The translations under genes were made by a program, and so were the position numbers. A DNA stretch of 52,510 nucleotides from Hyphomicrobiaceae bacterium (GTDB taxonomy: Bacteria; Pseudomonadota; Alphaproteobacteria; Rhizobiales; Hyphomicrobiaceae): the NCBI GenBank assembly GCA_020442185.1, contig JAGRKS010000072.1:1-52510 (forward strand), written 5' to 3'. Under the pieces are notes generated by a model that made no database searches, was not told the DNA's origin, and saw nothing but the letters and a program-made list of their open reading frames with translations. Positions 8,296 to 17,829 of the stretch are shown here, in pieces; the stretch's first letter is position 1; the number at the start of each line of letters is the position of its first letter.

Positions 8296-10317
8296 CTATT
8301 TCGGCAAGGCGTTGAGTAGGCTCCGCGCCAGAACGCGGGCTCCATACTCGCTCAAATGATCGTCGTCGCGATAGAGGATCTTGCTGCCCTGAACCAGTCG
8401 GCAGTGCGTCTCACCTGCTTTGCAGAACAGATTGGTGGGATCGTGGAAGATTGCATTCTCGTCCTTCGCAATCGCCCTCAGGACTTCGATCACCGGCTTG
8501 TTGCGCGCCCGGGCTTCGTCCTGGGTATAGGTGTTGCACCAGGCCATCGCGGTTTCGTGGGATCGCAAGAGAGGGCGCGTGAAGCATTGCAGAACGTCTG
8601 TGCCTGGGTTGGGAATCGGTCCAACGACGACGGGAATGATGCCTCGCTCGCGAATGGCTCTAATCGTCTCGCGCAATGCTGTCGTGAACTGCCGTTGTGA
8701 GGATGCTCGCGCATAGTCGGCTGGCTTGCCGGTGGGGCCGATGTAGACATCCGGCCTGTTGGTCTCGAACTTCGAACCCCGGCCGAGCCAGTATCGCGAA
8801 AATCTGGCGTGCAGAACGATGAACTTGGGCTTCGCGGAGAAAGCGGCGGCGAAATGATCGTTCATCGAGCGTGAACTCGGAGCGGTCAGAAAGTGGCTTT
8901 CGGTGTCGAGCAGCGGCAGGCCGTCGTTGCGATGAAGATCGAGGCCCGTCCGGTTCTCATAGAGCAGGTTCAAACTCAGACCGGCGCTCAGCGTCGCGGC
9001 ATGGCTGTCGCCGATAACGGCCATGTCTATGTCTTTCGATCGGAGGCCGTAGACGCATTGCGGCGCAGCCAGTCCGTCGAGTTTTCTGCCCTGGCAGTTT
9101 GGCCGCGGTTTCAACCGTGCTGCGGCCACCTCTTGGCGCATGCCCGGCGCCAGGCGCCAATCCCAACCGCCCTGGTTCCAGATGAGGGATGCGGACGCGA
9201 TGATGAAGAGTGCGATGGCGCAACTGCCTGCGACAACGGCTAGACGCTCGGTCCTTGCATCGCCACGCGTCCAGGAGCCGCGAAACGGCTGCTCGACCGT
9301 GCGGTATGATATCCATCCGAAGAGGATTGTGAGCGCGGTGGCTGAAAGGAGGAAAAGGAAGGTTCGCGCATCCTCGAGATAGTAGAGCAGGAAGATCACG
9401 ATCGGCCAGTGCCAGAGGTAGACCGAATAGCTGATCCGACCGAGCCAGGCAGACAGCGGATTGGCGAGGATCAGTCTGGCGATCGTGTTCGGCGGGGCCG
9501 AGATCACGAGGGCCGCGCCGATCGCCGCCTGTGCCGCGACGAGAACGTCGTTGGCGGGCGCTTGGCTGAAGGCGAAGGCATGGACGATCAGCAGCAGCCC
9601 GGCGGCGGTCAGGACCGGAGCGGCAAGCCGCAAAATTTCCGGAGTGCGCTTGAGATCGGCTATGCCCGCGGTGGCGATAAGCGCGCCGATGCCGAGCTGC
9701 CAGATTCGAAACGGCGTCAGAAAGAACACCGCTTCGGGAGCGGCGCTCTGATAGATGAGGCTGGCGAGAAAGCTCGCCGCAGCAATGGCGAGGATGGCCA
9801 GCGAGAGGAGTGCTCGTCGGCCGATGCGCGTGATCGCGAGCAGCAACGCGGGCCAGAAAAGGTAGAATTGCTCCTCCGCGCTCAGCGACCAGAAATGCAG
9901 GAACGGTTTGGCTTCACGCGCCACGTCGAAATAATCGGCTGTCAGCCAGAAATGAACGTTGGCAAGGGATAGGGTTGCAAAGAATGCGGATTGTGCCGCG
10001 GCTTCGAGATGCTGCGGACCGAGGAGCGCCAGTCCTGCAAGCAGTGATATGGCGATGGTCGCGAATGCGGCGGGCAGCAGCCGCCGCGCTCTCCGGGCGT
10101 AGAAGTTCAAGATAGAGAATTGGCCGTTGCCGATCTGCGAGATGATGAGCCGCGTAATCAGGAAGCCGCTCAAGACGAAGAAGACATCGACGCCGAGGAA
10201 GCCACCCGATACGTGAGGCAGCCCGAGGTGGAACGCTACGACGCCGCTGACCGCGACCGCCCTGAGGCCATCCAGTTCCGTTCGATGCGAGGTGGCCGAA
10301 AGTTCAGATGCTCGCAT
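8296..10317 (-). CDS. OafA/YrhL-type acyltransferase with C-terminal SGNH domain
   Basis: A 673-residue membrane O-acyltransferase. Residues 10-370 form the acyltransferase-3 membrane domain, with LDGLRAVAV, the conserved histidine of VVAFH (residue 30), and GVDVFFVLSGFLI. Residues from about 400 are a periplasmic SGNH hydrolase-like domain, with the GDSH block as VIGDSHAAT and the C-terminal DDDHLSEYG carrying the Asp-His pair. Such two-domain proteins O-acetylate or otherwise acylate surface polysaccharides. The acceptor glycan is unknown and no polysaccharide genes are adjacent. It shares a 260-base divergent upstream region with the TetR gene. Confidence 0.92.
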   Translation of the reverse strand: MRASELSATSHRTELDGLRAVAVSGVVAFHLGLPHVSGGFLGVDVFFVLSGFLITRLIISQIGNGQFSILNFYARRARRLLPAAFATIAISLLAGLALLGPQHLEAAAQSAFFATLSLANVHFWLTADYFDVAREAKPFLHFWSLSAEEQFYLFWPALLLAITRIGRRALLSLAILAIAAASFLASLIYQSAAPEAVFFLTPFRIWQLGIGALIATAGIADLKRTPEILRLAAPVLTAAGLLLIVHAFAFSQAPANDVLVAAQAAIGAALVISAPPNTIARLILANPLSAWLGRISYSVYLWHWPIVIFLLYYLEDARTFLFLLSATALTILFGWISYRTVEQPFRGSWTRGDARTERLAVVAGSCAIALFIIASASLIWNQGGWDWRLAPGMRQEVAAARLKPRPNCQGRKLDGLAAPQCVYGLRSKDIDMAVIGDSHAATLSAGLSLNLLYENRTGLDLHRNDGLPLLDTESHFLTAPSSRSMNDHFAAAFSAKPKFIVLHARFSRYWLGRGSKFETNRPDVYIGPTGKPADYARASSQRQFTTALRETIRAIRERGIIPVVVGPIPNPGTDVLQCFTRPLLRSHETAMAWCNTYTQDEARARNKPVIEVLRAIAKDENAIFHDPTNLFCKAGETHCRLVQGSKILYRDDDHLSEYGARVLARSLLNALPK

Positions 10318-10577
10318 GACCGACAGGCTGCCCCTCGTCCGGATGGGTAATGTCTGATTCGTGTTGGTTCGTGTTGTGGCGGGGCGGCGGTTGCTCGGCG
10401 CATTTTCAAGGCCGATGATTAGCGGCTGGCCCGCGACGCGGCAAGCTCTGGTGCTTGTGCATGAGGGTCACGAACAACGTCATGCACTCCGTGAGGCGAT
10501 TGTTGCGCCATGGCTGACCGATGGTGCGACGCCACACGCGCGTGAGTTCGTGCGCGGTTTCGGCTAGAACCGATGTC

Positions 10578-11228
10578 ATGGGATGGAACAAGAACGACGA
10601 TACGGGTACGCGCCGCGGCTACCACCATGGCAATCTGCGCGAGGCGCTGATCCGCGCCGCGCTGGAATTGATCGCCAAGAAGGGGCCGAGCGGCTTCAGT
10701 TTCGCCGAGGCCGCGCGCGCGGCTGGTGTCAGCCCGGCCGCGCCCTATCGCCATTTCCGCGATCGCGACGCCCTGATGGCCGATGTCGCGGAGCGCGGCT
10801 TCGAAGCCTTCGCGCACGATCTCGAAGCCGCCTGGAACAAAGGAACGCCCAACCCGAGGGCGGCGTTCGATCGTGTCGGGAAAGCCTACCTCGCCTTTGC
10901 GAGGCGCGAGCCGGCACTGTTCTCGGCAATGTTCGAATCCGGTATCTCGTTCGTCGATTTTCCCGCCGTGCGCGAAGCGGGAGACCGGGCCTTCGCGGTT
11001 CTGCGCACCGCATGCGAGGCCGTTGCCGCCAGTTATCCGGCAGGGCGGCGACCACCTGCCGCCATGATGGCGCTGCACATCTGGTCGCTGTCGCACGGCA
11101 TCGCCACCTTGTTCGCGCGTGGTGATGCATCTCGCCGCCCGATTCCGATGAGCCCCGAGGAATTGCTGGAAGCGGCGACGCTGATCTATCTGGACGGGTT
11201 GGATCGGCCGGCACCGGATACGCGCTAG
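10578..11228 (+). CDS. TetR/AcrR-family transcriptional regulator
   Basis: A 216-residue one-component repressor-type regulator. Residues 15-65 are the TetR helix-turn-helix, including GYHHGNLREALI and FAEAARAAGVSPAAPYRHF. The remainder is a helical ligand-binding domain of the WHG-type C-terminal family (IWSLSHGIATLF). The ATG at 10578 is chosen because homologues begin just before RRGYHHGNL. The ligand is unknown. The next gene in the same direction, a DUF2852 gene, has a 19-bp palindrome in its promoter region that is a natural candidate target. Confidence 0.9.
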   Translation: MGWNKNDDTGTRRGYHHGNLREALIRAALELIAKKGPSGFSFAEAARAAGVSPAAPYRHFRDRDALMADVAERGFEAFAHDLEAAWNKGTPNPRAAFDRVGKAYLAFARREPALFSAMFESGISFVDFPAVREAGDRAFAVLRTACEAVAASYPAGRRPPAAMMALHIWSLSHGIATLFARGDASRRPIPMSPEELLEAATLIYLDGLDRPAPDTR

Positions 11229-11350
11229 TTCGACGCTGCCCCGGGGTTTGCGCTCGGTGATTGGCCGGTGTCGATCCATTCGCGCTGACCTGAAATGGCG
11301 GCCGCGCGCTTAATTCCGTACGACTTCCTATCGAATTTGCGGAGCACCAC

Positions 11351-11379
11351 TTGACGCCCGCCGACCCATGCGCCATCTA
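11351..11379 (+). promoter_or_regulatory. Candidate sigma-70-type promoter of the DUF2852 gene
   Basis: TTGACG at 11351-11356 and CATCTA at 11374-11379 are separated by 17 bases. The start point would fall in the palindrome at 11379-11397, which would suit repression by a bound dimer. Confidence 0.45.
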
Positions 11380-11397
11380 TGTGAATGTTATTCACAT
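11379..11397. promoter_or_regulatory. 19-bp palindromic operator candidate
   Basis: ATGTGAAT and ATTCACAT are perfect 8-bp arms around a 3-base centre (GTT). The size and symmetry are typical of TetR-family operators. It lies 27 bases before the DUF2852 start and 150 bases after the TetR stop codon. Confidence 0.6.
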
Positions 11398-11423
11398 TAA
11401 CATCCAGTTGGTGGAGAACAGCG

Positions 11424-11864
11424 ATGACGGAGATGGTGGCAAGGCTCGATGACTGGGGCAGACCGGCGTGGATTGCCGTGATGGTTCTCGGCTTCGTCGT
11501 GTTCTGGCCCGCTGGGCTCGCAATCCTGGGCTACATGATATGGAGCGGACGCATGGGATGTCGCGGATATGGTAGTCGCAACCGCTGGGAGCAGCGGTTT
11601 GCCGAGAAGTTCGAACGAAAGATGGATCGTTGGGGGATGCGGGGTGCGGCCTATGCATCGAGCGGCAACGCTGCCTTCGACGAGTACCGCGACGCGACCT
11701 TGAAGCGCCTCGAAGACGAACAACGCGAGTTCCGCGATTTCCTCGAGCGACTGAGGGCCGCGAAGGATCGCGCGGAATTCGATCAGTTCATGACGGAACG
11801 GCGCGCGCGGCCTGACGAGGGCGGCTCTGCGGCGGGGCCCGGGGCGCCGACAACGACCGGGTGA
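11424..11864 (+). CDS. DUF2852 membrane protein
   Basis: A 146-residue protein of unknown function. One hydrophobic membrane segment occupies about residues 14-36 (IAVMVLGFVVFWPAGLAIL). It is followed by a charged, helical cytoplasmic tail with SGNAAFDEYRDATLKRLE and EFRDFLERLR, the hallmark of DUF2852, a family common in Hyphomicrobiales. The ATG at 11424 has GGAGAA about 7 bases upstream. The promoter region contains a perfect palindrome, so the gene is probably regulated, perhaps by the adjacent TetR protein. Confidence 0.85.
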   Translation: MTEMVARLDDWGRPAWIAVMVLGFVVFWPAGLAILGYMIWSGRMGCRGYGSRNRWEQRFAEKFERKMDRWGMRGAAYASSGNAAFDEYRDATLKRLEDEQREFRDFLERLRAAKDRAEFDQFMTERRARPDEGGSAAGPGAPTTTG

Positions 11865-11896
11865 TCGACGGCGAGGCACAAGCAATGTGAATTGAA

Positions 11897-11946
11897 GAGG
11901 CCCGGCGGTCCGCCCCGGAGAAATCCGTTGCAGATCGCCGGGCCTC
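11897..11946. terminator. Strong stem-loop between convergent genes
   Basis: GAGGCCCGGCG at 11897-11907 pairs perfectly with CGCCGGGCCTC at 11936-11946 (11 bp, 28-base loop). It sits between convergent stops, so it could end transcription from both sides, although no long T-run follows. Confidence 0.5.
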
Positions 11947-12052
11947 GTTGGTTGTCGCCCATGCCGTTCGAGCTGGCAATGTGCCGGCAAACGCCTAGCT
12001 GGATCTGCTCGTCGCCTGATGTGTGCGGCACCGCGTCGATGCGAGACGCGCG

Positions 12053-12643
12053 TTACTCTATCGCTTGTTTAACTGTGAACGCTCCGCGCATGTCGCCCGC
12101 GGAAAATCCGGTCGCCTCGTCCTTGGGGTAGAGCGCCTTGATCTTTTCGGCGACGGGGGGCTTCAGCTCGGAGCCGTGGCAGGCGAGACAGGGACTGCCC
12201 GCCGTCATGATCGGCTTCATGTAGCGAAACACCTTCTTGCCATCCATCTCGACGGTTTCGGCGTGCTCGAGTTTCATGGCGTCGGCACCGCTCTTGATCT
12301 TCTCGATGAACTGCTCCATCACGCGGCGCTCGAAATCGTCGGCGGCATTGTTCTGGTTGCGCACCTTGAGCGCGGTCCGCGCAACGCTCATGCCGCTTTC
12401 CGCCGATCGCGCGGCGGTGATCTTCGGCGCCTCGATGTTGCAGACGTCGAGCGCGGCGACCGGGCCGCCATCCTTCATGGCCGTGACGAGCTTGGCCTTC
12501 AGTCCTTCGGCCAGGCCCTTGATGGCGCCTCGCGCCTTGGCGATGCGTTCGACATCGGCGTTTGGCTGCGCCATTGGCGTTTCAGCGAGCGCGGGGCCTG
12601 CTGCGAGGGCGAACAGGGTGAGCGGTGCGATGATGCGAAGCAT
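12053..12643 (-). CDS. Exported DUF3365 (Tll0287-like) haem-domain protein
   Basis: A 196-residue exported protein. A signal peptide (cleavage after AGPALA) is followed by a DUF3365 domain with DVCNIEAP near the start and a single c-type haem motif CLACH in TAGSPCLACHGSEL. The family folds like a PAS sensor with covalently bound haem. A role in periplasmic electron transfer or redox sensing is plausible but unproven. The ATG at 12643 has AAGGAGG immediately upstream. It is convergent with the DUF2852 gene, and the next gene on this strand lies 270 bases downstream. Confidence 0.85.
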   Translation of the reverse strand: MLRIIAPLTLFALAAGPALAETPMAQPNADVERIAKARGAIKGLAEGLKAKLVTAMKDGGPVAALDVCNIEAPKITAARSAESGMSVARTALKVRNQNNAADDFERRVMEQFIEKIKSGADAMKLEHAETVEMDGKKVFRYMKPIMTAGSPCLACHGSELKPPVAEKIKALYPKDEATGFSAGDMRGAFTVKQAIE

Positions 12644-12915
12644 GGTGCCTCCTTGTTTGCGCAAGCGCCGCGGCAACCGCGCGCTCGCTGGCTCAGTGTG
12701 CTCGACCGCGTGGTGTGCGGGCAAGCTGGCGGGCGCATTTTTTGCGCCGAAGAACTGAAGTCGCACGTTGCAGCGGACGGTCGTTGCGCGTCTATGGGTT
12801 CGCTACGACAAGACGAGGGCCATGCCGCGACCGCGTGAGATCAGCTAACAGACCACCGCCGCAGGTGTTGGTGATCCCGGTCACCGAGGGACGCGCGAAT
12901 TCACGGGCCCTGGCC

Positions 12916-15900
12916 TCAACCCGCCATCTGATCGCCGCCGGGGCCGACGCCTCCGCCTGTCGGCGTCTCGATGATAACGGCTTCGCCCGCTGCCAGCTCG
13001 GTTTCCGCGCAGCCCGCTAGAGTCTCGATGCTGCCGTCGCCGCGTCGCACCAGATTGCGCCCTCGCTCGCCCGCGGCGCCGCCGTCGACGCCGACGGGCG
13101 CCACCTCACGAAACCCCGATAGAATAGCGCACGACATCGGCTCCAGAAAGCGGATGACGCGCCGAGTGCCGTCGCCGCTGGTGAAGCGGCCCTTGCCGCC
13201 AGAACCGCGACGAATTGAAAAGGATTCGAGCAGAACTGGATAGCGCAATTCCAGGATCTCGGGATCGGTGAGGCGGGTGTTCGTCATGTGGACGTGGACC
13301 GCTGCCGCGCCGTCGAAGCCGCTGGCCTTGCCCTCATCCCCCGCGCCCTCGTATCCGGCCGGCGCGCCCGAGCATATCGTCTCGTAGTACTGCACGCGGT
13401 CATTGCCGAACGTCAGGTTGTTCATGGTGCCTTGCGCCGTGCCGAGCCCTTTGAGCGCGCCGAACAGCACATTCGTCACAACCTGGCTCGTCTCGACATT
13501 TCCGGCGACGACGGCCGCGGGGTGGGCCGGCTTCAGCATGCATCCCTCGGGCACGATGATGTCGATCGGCACGAGGCAGCCAGCGTTCATCGGAATGGGC
13601 TCGTCGACCATGACACGGAAGACATAGAGTACGGCGGCGCGTGTCACCGGTTCGGGTGCGTTGAAATTGTTGGCCTGCACGGCGCTGGTCCCGGTGAAAT
13701 CGATGCGGGCGGTTCGTGCGGCGCGGTCGACGGTGATGCGGACGTGAACGACGGCGCCCTGGTCGGTGGTGATCGAGAAGGCGCCATCGTCGAGACGCGC
13801 GATGAGGCGGCGGACGCTTTCCTCGGCGTTGTCCTGGACGTGGCGCATGTAGGCCTGGACGACATCGAGCCCGAAGTGCGCCACCATCTTGCGCAATTCG
13901 ACGACACCCTTCGCGTTCGCCGCCACCTGCGCCTTGAGATCGGCGATGTTCTTGTCGGGCCGCCTTGCCGGATAAGCGGCGCCCGTGAGAAGCGCGCGCG
14001 TCTCCGCCTCGCGGAAGCGGCCCTGCTCGACGAGAAGGGCATTGTCGATATAGACGCCTTCCTCATCGATCGTCGTTGCCTTGGGCGTCATGGACCCGGG
14101 CGTCAGTCCGCCGATATCCTCGTGGTGGCCGCGGCTCGCCACGTAGAAGAGCACAGTTGGGCCGGATTGCGGATCGCTCTGCCACTCGCTGTCGTCGTCG
14201 CTGGCGAATACGGGGGTAACGACGGTGATGTCGGGAAGGTGCGTGCCGCCGTTGTAGGGCGCGTTCAACATGTAGACATCGCCGGGGCGCATCGTGCCGT
14301 TGCGCTCGCGAATGATGGTTTCGACGGAACGGTCCATCGAGCCGAGATGGACCGGCATGTGCGGCGCGTTGGCGACGAGACGACCTTGCGCATCGAAGAC
14401 GGCGCAGGAGAAGTCGAGGCGCTCCTTGATGTTCACCGATTGCGCGGTATTGCGCAGCGCTTCGCCCATCTGCTCGGCGATCGACATGTAGAGATTGTTG
14501 AAGACCTCGAGCAGGATCGGATCGGCCGCTCGGCTGAACGTCTCGCGCTGGCGCTTTTCCCTGCGTGTCAGCAAGAGATCGTCGCGATCGGTCACCTCGA
14601 ACCGCCAGCCCGGCTCCACGACAACTGTCTGGTTGGGCTCGATGATGAGCGCCGGCCCGTCGATCGCTGTACCGATGGCCGTGAGGCCTTGCGCCCGATG
14701 GTAGACCGGTGCGTCGTGCCATCGTCCGCCGCTGTAGAAGCGGGTTGCGCCGCTTGGCGTCGAGACGGGCGGTGCACCGGTTTGCGTCTGGTGCTGATGC
14801 ACGCCGATGAGTTCCCTATCGACATGCGCGGTGCCGCCGCCCGTCGCTTCGACCTCGATGGCTGCGATCACGATTGTCTTGCCCGGCGACATGAAGCCGA
14901 ACTGGCGGGCGTGCGCGGCTTCGAAGTCGCGGCGCATGATGTGGGCTTCCGTCAGCTCCACAGGCAAGGCCGTGTCGGTTCCCTCGTAGCGCAAATGCAG
15001 TCGTGTCGTCAGCGAGATGTCGTCGTGCGCGACATCCTGATCGAGAAGTGTCTCGGTCACCGTCGCGCCGAGCCTCCAAGCGAGATCCTCGATCCCGGTA
15101 AGGGCTTCGTCCGAAAGTGGCTGTTCGATCGTCTGCTCGCGGCTCGCCCTCAGCGGTGCGAGGCCCATTCCGTAAGCGGAAAGCAGGCCCGACAGCGGAT
15201 GGATGAGGATCTTCTCCATACCGAGGGCATCGGCGATCAGGCAAGCGTGCTGGCCGCCCGCCGCACCGAAGCAGTTGAGCGCATACTCCGTGACATCGTA
15301 GCCGCGAGCGACCGATATGCGTTTGATGGCATTCGCCATGTTCTCGACGGCGATGCGCACGACTCCGTCGGCGATCTCGACAGCGGTGTGGCTGCCACCC
15401 ATGTCCGTGGCCAACTGGTCGAAGGCCGCGACGACCGCGTCGCGATCGAGTACCAGATCCTGCGCCGGGCCGAAGACGTTCGGAAAGTGTTCCGGCGCGA
15501 GTTTGCCGAGCATGACGTTGGCGTCCGTAACGGTCAGCGGCCCGCCGCGACGGTAGCACATCGGTCCCGGCACCGAACCCGCGCTCGCGGGCCCGACAGC
15601 GAGGCGCGCACCGTCGAATGTCACGATCGAGCCGCCGCCGGCCGCCACGGTATGGATGCGCAGCATCGGCACCTTGAGCCGCACGCCGGCCACCTCGGTC
15701 TCGAAGGTCCGCTCATAGCTGCCCGCGTAATGCGACACGTCGGTCGAGGTGCCGCCCATGTCGAAACCGATGACATCGTCGAAGCCGGCACGCGCCGCCG
15801 TTTCCGCCATCGCGACGATGCCGCCAGCCGGCCCCGACAGTATCGCGTCGCGTCCCTCGAAGACATCCGCCGACTTGAGGCCGCCCGATGACGCCATGAA

Positions 15901-16677
15901 CATCAGGCGGGGCGGCGGCTCGCTGGCATCGGCGGGCGTCAACTCGGCCGAGACGCGGTCGATATAGCGCTTGAGGATCGGCGTCAGGTAGGCATCGGCA
16001 ACGGTGGTGTCGCCACGGCCGACGATCTTGATGAGGGGCGAAACCTCGTGGCTGACTGAGATCTGCGTGAAGCCCAGGCGTCGCGCGACCGACGCCGCCC
16101 TTTGCTCGTGCTCGGGGTGGGCATAGGCATGCATCAAGACGATGGCCACGGCGCGAATGCCGTCCGCGCGGGCGCTGGCGAGCGCGGCTTCGAGCCTGGC
16201 TTCGTCGAGGGGCGTTTCGATCGTGCCATCGGCGCGCACGCGTTCGTGCGCCTCGATAACGGCCGAATAGAGCATCGACGGCTTGACGATACGGCGTGCG
16301 AAAATGTCGGGGCGCGCCTGATAGCCGATCTCGAGCTGATCGGCGAGGCCGGCGGTGATGACGAGGGCCGTCGGCTCGCCCTTGCGTTCCAGTAGCGCAT
16401 TGGTCGCAACCGTGGTGCCCATCTTGACGGTCGCGACGCGGCGTGCCGGGATCGGCGCATCGCTGGCGATGTCGAGGACACGGCGAATGCCCTCGAGCGC
16501 GGCGTCGGGATAGGCGCCCGGGTTCTCGGACAGCACTTTCAGCACCCGCAAGCGTCCGTCCTCGGCGCGGGCTACGACATCGGTGAAGGTGCCGCCGCGA
16601 TCAATCCAGAATTGCCAGCGGCCTGACGCGTCGTCATCGGGGCCGTCCTTGCCTCGTACCGGGAACGTATCGCTCAT
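12916..16677 (-). CDS. Fused hydantoinase A/B (5-oxoprolinase-type) enzyme
   Basis: A 1253-residue ATP-dependent amidohydrolase of the hydantoinase/oxoprolinase family, in which HyuA- and HyuB-like parts are joined. The A part starts with [13 protein letters not shown] (Hydant_A_N) and contains the second phosphate-binding motif [12 protein letters not shown]. The B part begins near residue 715 ([20 protein letters not shown]) and includes [12 protein letters not shown] and [10 protein letters not shown]. The length matches eukaryotic-type 5-oxoprolinases, which cleave 5-oxoproline to glutamate with ATP; N-methylhydantoin or related rings are alternatives. The ATG at 16677 is placed just before the conserved N-terminus. 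Confidence 0.92.
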   Translation of the reverse strand: MSDTFPVRGKDGPDDDASGRWQFWIDRGGTFTDVVARAEDGRLRVLKVLSENPGAYPDAALEGIRRVLDIASDAPIPARRVATVKMGTTVATNALLERKGEPTALVITAGLADQLEIGYQARPDIFARRIVKPSMLYSAVIEAHERVRADGTIETPLDEARLEAALASARADGIRAVAIVLMHAYAHPEHEQRAASVARRLGFTQISVSHEVSPLIKIVGRGDTTVADAYLTPILKRYIDRVSAELTPADASEPPPRLMFMASSGGLKSADVFEGRDAILSGPAGGIVAMAETAARAGFDDVIGFDMGGTSTDVSHYAGSYERTFETEVAGVRLKVPMLRIHTVAAGGGSIVTFDGARLAVGPASAGSVPGPMCYRRGGPLTVTDANVMLGKLAPEHFPNVFGPAQDLVLDRDAVVAAFDQLATDMGGSHTAVEIADGVVRIAVENMANAIKRISVARGYDVTEYALNCFGAAGGQHACLIADALGMEKILIHPLSGLLSAYGMGLAPLRASREQTIEQPLSDEALTGIEDLAWRLGATVTETLLDQDVAHDDISLTTRLHLRYEGTDTALPVELTEAHIMRRDFEAAHARQFGFMSPGKTIVIAAIEVEATGGGTAHVDRELIGVHQHQTQTGAPPVSTPSGATRFYSGGRWHDAPVYHRAQGLTAIGTAIDGPALIIEPNQTVVVEPGWRFEVTDRDDLLLTRREKRQRETFSRAADPILLEVFNNLYMSIAEQMGEALRNTAQSVNIKERLDFSCAVFDAQGRLVANAPHMPVHLGSMDRSVETIIRERNGTMRPGDVYMLNAPYNGGTHLPDITVVTPVFASDDDSEWQSDPQSGPTVLFYVASRGHHEDIGGLTPGSMTPKATTIDEEGVYIDNALLVEQGRFREAETRALLTGAAYPARRPDKNIADLKAQVAANAKGVVELRKMVAHFGLDVVQAYMRHVQDNAEESVRRLIARLDDGAFSITTDQGAVVHVRITVDRAARTARIDFTGTSAVQANNFNAPEPVTRAAVLYVFRVMVDEPIPMNAGCLVPIDIIVPEGCMLKPAHPAAVVAGNVETSQVVTNVLFGALKGLGTAQGTMNNLTFGNDRVQYYETICSGAPAGYEGAGDEGKASGFDGAAAVHVHMTNTRLTDPEILELRYPVLLESFSIRRGSGGKGRFTSGDGTRRVIRFLEPMSCAILSGFREVAPVGVDGGAAGERGRNLVRRGDGSIETLAGCAETELAAGEAVIIETPTGGGVGPGGDQMAG

Positions 16678-17291
16678 CGCTGGGGCAGGCTCCTCGCGGC
16701 GGACGGGATGCACGACGGCGCGACCACGAACGGGCACGGCAGCATCCTCGACGTGTCGAGCTATCCGCTGGACCGGGATCAGTCAATCGCGCGAGCACCG
16801 TTGTGCTCGGCCGCATGCGCTGCGGCGGTGCATGTCGCGGCGCATGGTTTCGATATGGGGGGCTGCGGTGGCGCGCCGTTCAGACGCGCCGAAAGGACAT
16901 GCGAGGTCGGATCCTCTTGGCCTCTCAGGACCCGCGAAGAGCGTGCATGGCATTTGCAAAAGGGCGAGAATTGCCGAAGGTGGCGGATGCGGTCGCGCTT
17001 TCGCGGCTGCAGGCCACATTCCGGTTGGCGTGATGACGGCCGGTTGGCGTGATGACGGCCGGTTGGCGTGATGACGTTGGCTTAATGATGCCGTTCAACA
17101 CCCCATTCGCTGGCGCCCGGCCGCTAGTGCCACGGCGAACCGCCGCCGGGCTCCGCGGAGAGCATTCACCGCGCCGAACGGCGCCGCATTGCGCGGTGAA
17201 AACCCGTGCCAGGATGGATCCACGTTTTGCACATCAGACACCGCGGCGCCGAACTGTCTCGGTACGCGACGATCTGTGAGACGAACAGCGA
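16678..17291. other. Gene-free stretch of 614 bases
   Basis: No convincing gene. It contains the upstream region of the hydantoinase gene and a short tandem repeat at 17021-17077. Open frames here are short and lack ribosome sites or protein-like composition. Confidence 0.55.
17021..17077. repeat. 19-bp tandem repeat, three copies
   Basis: Three head-to-tail copies of a unit CCGGTTGGCGTGATGACGG at 17021, 17040 and 17059. The first two are identical and the last differs at its final base. The near-perfect identity suggests recent slippage. Confidence 0.9.
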
Positions 17292-17558
17292 TCAGCGTGG
17301 TGGATCGAACGACCGATTGGCGACCGGGGCATAGGGTGGAACTTTGTGTGCCACCGGTGCGAAGCCGTCTGCGGCGTCCCCGGTTTGCCGATGGCCGGCC
17401 TGTTGAAAGCCATTTCTGGCATGGCCGGCGCCATATTGAGCGCCATATGTGGACGGCCCCTTCAACGAGGACCACTCCGTCGCAGACAGGGCCCTGGGAC
17501 CGGACGACCAGATCGCCAGCGCCGCCGCTGCGCAAATCGCAAGCAGCAAACTTCTCAT
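17292..17558 (-). CDS. Small exported protein, unknown function
   Basis: An 88-residue protein with a clear signal peptide (MRSLLLAICAAAALAIW, likely cleaved after the ALSA region) and a short, mainly polar mature part rich in Gly, Ala, Pro and His. GGAGG lies about 7 bases before the ATG at 17558. No family is recognised. A perfect TCAGAC-CTTA-GTCTGA palindrome lies about 120 bases upstream in the gap shared with the divergent TerB/J-domain gene. Confidence 0.6.
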   Translation of the reverse strand: MRSLLLAICAAAALAIWSSGPRALSATEWSSLKGPSTYGAQYGAGHARNGFQQAGHRQTGDAADGFAPVAHKVPPYAPVANRSFDPPR

Positions 17559-17679
17559 ACCCGCCTCCTCCAACGAAACGCTCACACCACTCCGACGCTC
17601 TTCGGCGCCTTGTATTTTCGGCGTTTCTTGCAGAGGTTCCGCTACGGCTGCCAAAGTAGCCGTTCCTCTCAGCGCAACC

Positions 17680-17695
17680 TCAGACCTTAGTCTGA
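17680..17695. promoter_or_regulatory. 16-bp palindrome in a divergent intergenic region
   Basis: TCAGAC and GTCTGA form perfect 6-bp arms around CTTA. It is placed between the divergent starts at 17558 and 17830, so it could be an operator for either gene. Confidence 0.35.
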
Positions 17696-17829
17696 TGGCA
17701 AGGCTCATCACGGTCAAATCAACGCTTGCGAAATATCTTTCACATTCGTCAAAACATGTGGATGACCACTGTTTCACCGCGTCGTACACGTACGCTTCCC
17801 GCGGTGGCGTGCGCCGATAGGTACGAAGA

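Noticed and set aside
13288..15891. An 867-codon plus-strand frame
   Set aside because: It lies opposite the hydantoinase gene, whose motifs are unmistakable. Long antisense frames are expected at this GC content.
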